Assembly (NCBI RefSeq): GCF_050948175.1
Contig: NW_027490486.1
Coordinates: 62,001 to 126,000 of the forward strand
Direction of reading: 5' to 3'
DNA length: 64,000 bases
From: Xylocopa sonorina
Lineage: Eukaryota; Arthropoda; Insecta; Hymenoptera; Apidae
Made by a program: the position numbers and the translations under genes. Of the stretch, positions 62,301-64,000 are shown in pieces. How positions within the stretch are numbered: position 1 is the stretch's first letter; the number at the start of each line of letters is the position of its first letter. Below the pieces are notes generated by a model. It did no database searches, had not been told where the DNA came from, and saw only the letters and a list, made by a program, of their open reading frames with translations.

Positions 62301-64000
62301 ATGCTTCTTAAAACGATATATTGCATCTCATATCTATGTTTCATGATAAGATATAATATTCATTGCGAAGTGTTATGCATTCCTCGTCTACGATACAAAT
62401 GAATGTAAATGCGACACTTCCTTGCAAGGAAATAGCGTTTACAGATGTCTACCTATCGTAGCAATAGAGTTCTAATGCTTCTTAAAACGCGATATCGTAT
62501 CTCATTTCTATGTTTCATGGTAAGATATAATATGATTTGCGAAGTGTTATGTATTCCTCGTCTACACTTCAAATGAATGTGAGTGCGATACTTCCTCGCT
62601 AGGAAATAGCGTTTGCAGATGTCTACGTATCGTAGCAATAGCTTTCTAATGCTTCTTAAAACGCGATATGGCATCTCATTTCTATGTTTCATGGTAAGAT
62701 ATAATATGATTTGCGAAGTGTTATGTATTCCTCGTCTACACTCCAAATGATTGTGAATGCGATACTTCCTCGCTAGGAAATAGCGTTTGCAGATGTCTAC
62801 GTATCGAAGCAATAGAGTTCTTATGCTTCTTAAAACACGATATCGCATCTCATTTCTATGTTTCATGGTAAGATATAATATGATTTGCGAAGTGTTATAT
62901 ATTCCTCGTCTACACTTCAAAGGAATGTGAACGCGACACTTCCTTGCAAGGAAATAGCGTTTACAGGTGTCTACCTATCGTAGCAATAGAGTTCTAATGC
63001 TTCCTAAAACGCGATATCGCATCTCATTTCTATGTTTCATGGTAAGATATAATATGATTTGCGAAGTGTTATGTATTCCTCGTCTACACTTCAAATGAAT
63101 GTAAATGCGACACTTCCTTGCAAAGAAATAGCGTTTGTAGATGTCAACGTATCGTAGCGATAGAGTTCTAATGCTTCTTAAAACGCGATATCGCATCTCA
63201 TTTCTATGTTTCATGGTAAGATATAATATGATTTGCGAAGTGTTATATATTCCTCGTCTACACTTCAAATGAATGTAAATGCGGCACTTCCTTGCTAGGA
63301 AATAGTGTCTGCAGATGTCTAGGTATCGTAGCGATAGAGTTCTAATGCTTCTTAAAACGCGATATCGCATCTCATTTCTATGTTTCATGGTAAGATATAA
63401 TATGATTTGCGAAGTGTTATGTATTCCTCGTCTACACTTCAAATGAATGTGAATGCGATACTTCCTCGCTAGGAAATAGCGTTTGCAGATGTCTACGTAT
63501 CGTAGCAATAGCTTTCTAATGCTTCTTAAAACGCGATATCGCATCTCATTTCTATGTTTCATGGTAAGATATAATATGATTTGCGAAGTGTTATGCATTC
63601 CTCGTCTACACTTCAAATGAATGTAAATGCGAAACTTCCTTGCAAGGAAATAGCATTTGCAGATGTCTACGTATCGTAGCAATAGATTTCTAATGCTTCT
63701 TAAAACGCGATATCGCATCTCATTTCTATGTTTCATGGTAAGATATAATATGATTCGCGAAGTGTTATGTATTCCTCGTCAACACTTCAAATGAATGCAA
63801 ATGCGACACTTCCTTGCAAGGAAATAGCGTTTGCAGATGTCTACGTATCGAAGCAATAGCTTTCTAAAGCTTCTTAAAACGCGATATCGCATCTCATTTC
63901 TATGTTTCATGGTAAGATATAGTATGATTTGCGAAGTGTCATGTATTCCTCGTCTACACTTCAAATGAATGTAAATGCGACACTTCCTTGCAAGGAAATA

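Larger units (their letters stand above)
48429..64000. repeat. Satellite array block 3, 174-bp monomer (about 89 copies, continues past window)
   Basis: Same monomer, phase and orientation as blocks 1 and 2, with class B monomers scattered throughout. One 3-bp in-frame deletion (AATGCTTAAAACG, near 49085) and a recurrent 1-bp deletion (GATTTGCAAG) are seen. Variants common here include GTGAATGCCACAC, ATCTTTCATGG or ATATTTCATGG, and TTAAATCGAGATATTGC. No gene was found. The array is still running at the right edge. Confidence 0.97.

Noticed and set aside
1533..64000. CRISPR-like array
   Set aside because: The repeats are contiguous 174-bp monomers without unique spacers, in a eukaryotic context with retroelements.
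1533..64000. tRNA, rRNA or other structured RNA genes in or between monomers
   Set aside because: No cloverleaf, rRNA-like stretch or Pol III box pair was recognised. The short hairpins are too small to indicate an RNA gene.

Overview
The window is almost entirely one head-to-tail satellite DNA array with a 174-bp monomer. It is interrupted by two retroelement insertions and bounded on its left by a decayed retrotransposon. The BEL/Pao-type reverse transcriptase relic, the LTR-like insertions and the kilobase-scale satellite point to an animal genome, most likely an arthropod such as an insect. The species cannot be read from the sequence. No host protein-coding gene, tRNA, rRNA or CRISPR array was found.

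Layout. (1) Bases 1 to about 1532 hold a broken BEL/Pao pol fragment on the minus strand, with protease-region, pre-RT and RT motifs in that order. It runs off the left edge and is cut at its other end by satellite. (2) About 1533-13824, 15337-46840 and 48429-64000 are satellite: roughly 59 kb, about 340 monomers, all in one orientation, with the first four monomers clearly degenerate (an array edge). Monomers fall into two main sequence classes, called A and B here, plus hybrids. Segments of 3 to about 36 monomers are duplicated locally, which gives a patchwork of higher-order repeats. The largest is a tandem pair at about 22566-28772 and 28830-34340. (3) 13825-15336 and 46841-48428 are two diverged copies of one LTR family. 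Both begin TGT and end ACA, both have perfect 4-bp target-site duplications (TATC and CATG), both lie in the same orientation, and both sit in class B monomers. No internal region remains, so they read as solo LTRs.

What is notable. The two LTR copies have little DNA similarity in their middles but share two open frames. One is a short frame entering from the LTR 5' edge and stopping at a shared TAG-AATAAG. The other is a roughly 125-codon frame in the 3' third whose protein is conserved while its codons are not, and which ends in both copies at a good splice donor (AAG|GTAAG) in the same phase. The simplest reading is a long-LTR retrotransposon whose LTR carries coding sequence at both ends: the tail of an internal ORF and a spliced leader exon. 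This is the best candidate here for something undescribed.

The satellite has three short dyad symmetries per monomer, and 174 = 3 x 58, so one minus-strand frame stays open for more than 1,100 codons in places. That openness is a by-product of the period and is not good evidence of a protein. The array is compatible with a centromeric or pericentromeric location, but that is inference.
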